A model generated the notes under the pieces. The model saw only the letters and a program-made list of their open reading frames with translations. It had not been told where the DNA came from and did not search any database. Positions 22,073-22,223 of a DNA stretch of 22,223 nucleotides are shown piece after piece; position 1 is the stretch's first letter; each line of letters begins with the position of its first letter. The position numbers and the translations under genes were made by a program. Origin of the DNA: Actinomycetota bacterium (GTDB lineage Bacteria > Actinomycetota > Acidimicrobiia > Acidimicrobiales > Ilumatobacteraceae); NCBI GenBank assembly GCA_005788205.1, contig SXYT01000118.1:1-22223 (forward strand), written 5' to 3'.

Positions 22073-22223
22073 TCAGCGCTCTGCGGCCACGCGCCCGTTG
22101 AACTCGATGATGAGTTCATCCCACACCGGCGCGTAGCGGCGCAGACCGCGCCAGAAGTCCTGCGAGCGGCGCGCCTCGAACACCTCGAGCGGGGTGCCCT
22201 GCTGCTCGACCCAGGTGTAGTAG
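22073..22223 (-). CDS. C-terminal end of an unidentified protein (cut by right edge)
   Basis: An open frame enters from the right edge and ends at TGA 22073, giving 49 residues. They begin YYTWVEQQGTPLEVF and include RRSQDFWRGLRRYAPVWDEL. The residue composition is that of a folded protein, and the stop lies 4 bases before the downstream ATG, as expected for an operon. I cannot assign a family from this fragment. Confidence 0.7.
   Translation of the reverse strand, partial: YYTWVEQQGTPLEVFEARRSQDFWRGLRRYAPVWDELIIEFNGRVAAER

Noticed and set aside
1..22223. Mobile elements, phage genes, tRNA or rRNA genes, toxin-antitoxin or defence systems
   Set aside because: I saw no transposase, integrase-att arrangement, RNA gene folds or defence-type domains. 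The one tyrosine recombinase sits in a core gene string, not at an island edge.

Overview
This is a gene-dense, high-GC chromosomal window that reads as Actinomycetota. Supporting signs are the FliA/WhiG-type sigma factor beside rpsB-tsf-pyrH-frr-cdsA-dxr-rseP-ispG, a beta-carbonic anhydrase of the mycobacterial Rv1284 type, and several apparently leaderless starts. The class Acidimicrobiia is my best guess, from overall protein character; it is an inference, not shown by any marker I can run. No prophage, insertion sequence, CRISPR array, tRNA or rRNA is visible. Nearly every base belongs to a core gene or a short leader.

Layout. On the minus strand, reading from high to low coordinates, runs a long colinear gene string. 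It starts with comM, dprA, a double-length Xer-type tyrosine recombinase, a WhiG/FliA sigma factor and a degenerate M23/LytM protein (19082 to 13942). After an internal promoter and a structured leader come rpsB, tsf, pyrH, frr, cdsA, dxr, rseP and ispG (13807 to 5811). A plus-strand pair, proS and manA (3038-5809), sits between ispG and a second minus-strand operon, rimP-nusA-infB (2897 to 1; infB runs off the left edge). To the right are a plus-strand lipoprotein (19124-19579), minus-strand clpP (19580-20173), a plus-strand beta-carbonic anhydrase (20246-20779), a minus-strand PLP-dependent threonine-synthase-like enzyme (20776-22068) and the 3' end of an unidentified gene (22073-22223).

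How the genes work together. rimP, nusA and infB serve 30S maturation, transcription elongation/termination and translation initiation. rpsB, tsf and frr serve translation, and proS charges tRNA-Pro. pyrH feeds UTP/CTP, and CTP is used by cdsA for phospholipid synthesis. dxr and ispG are two steps of the MEP isoprenoid pathway, with the RseP-like site-2 protease between them. comM and dprA handle incoming single-stranded DNA, with a recombinase downstream. Many junctions are 4-base ATGA/GTGA overlaps, which points to translational coupling.

The most interesting signals are not new gene families. They are (1) a tyrosine recombinase with a second N-terminal core-binding-like domain and a Cys-rich linker, (2) a possible pseudoknot beside the rpsB ribosome binding site under a good promoter, (3) a terminator-like hairpin plus two mutually exclusive hairpins in the rimP-nusA-infB leader, and (4) a LytM protein that has lost its metal-site residues. 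I saw no clearly novel multi-gene system.
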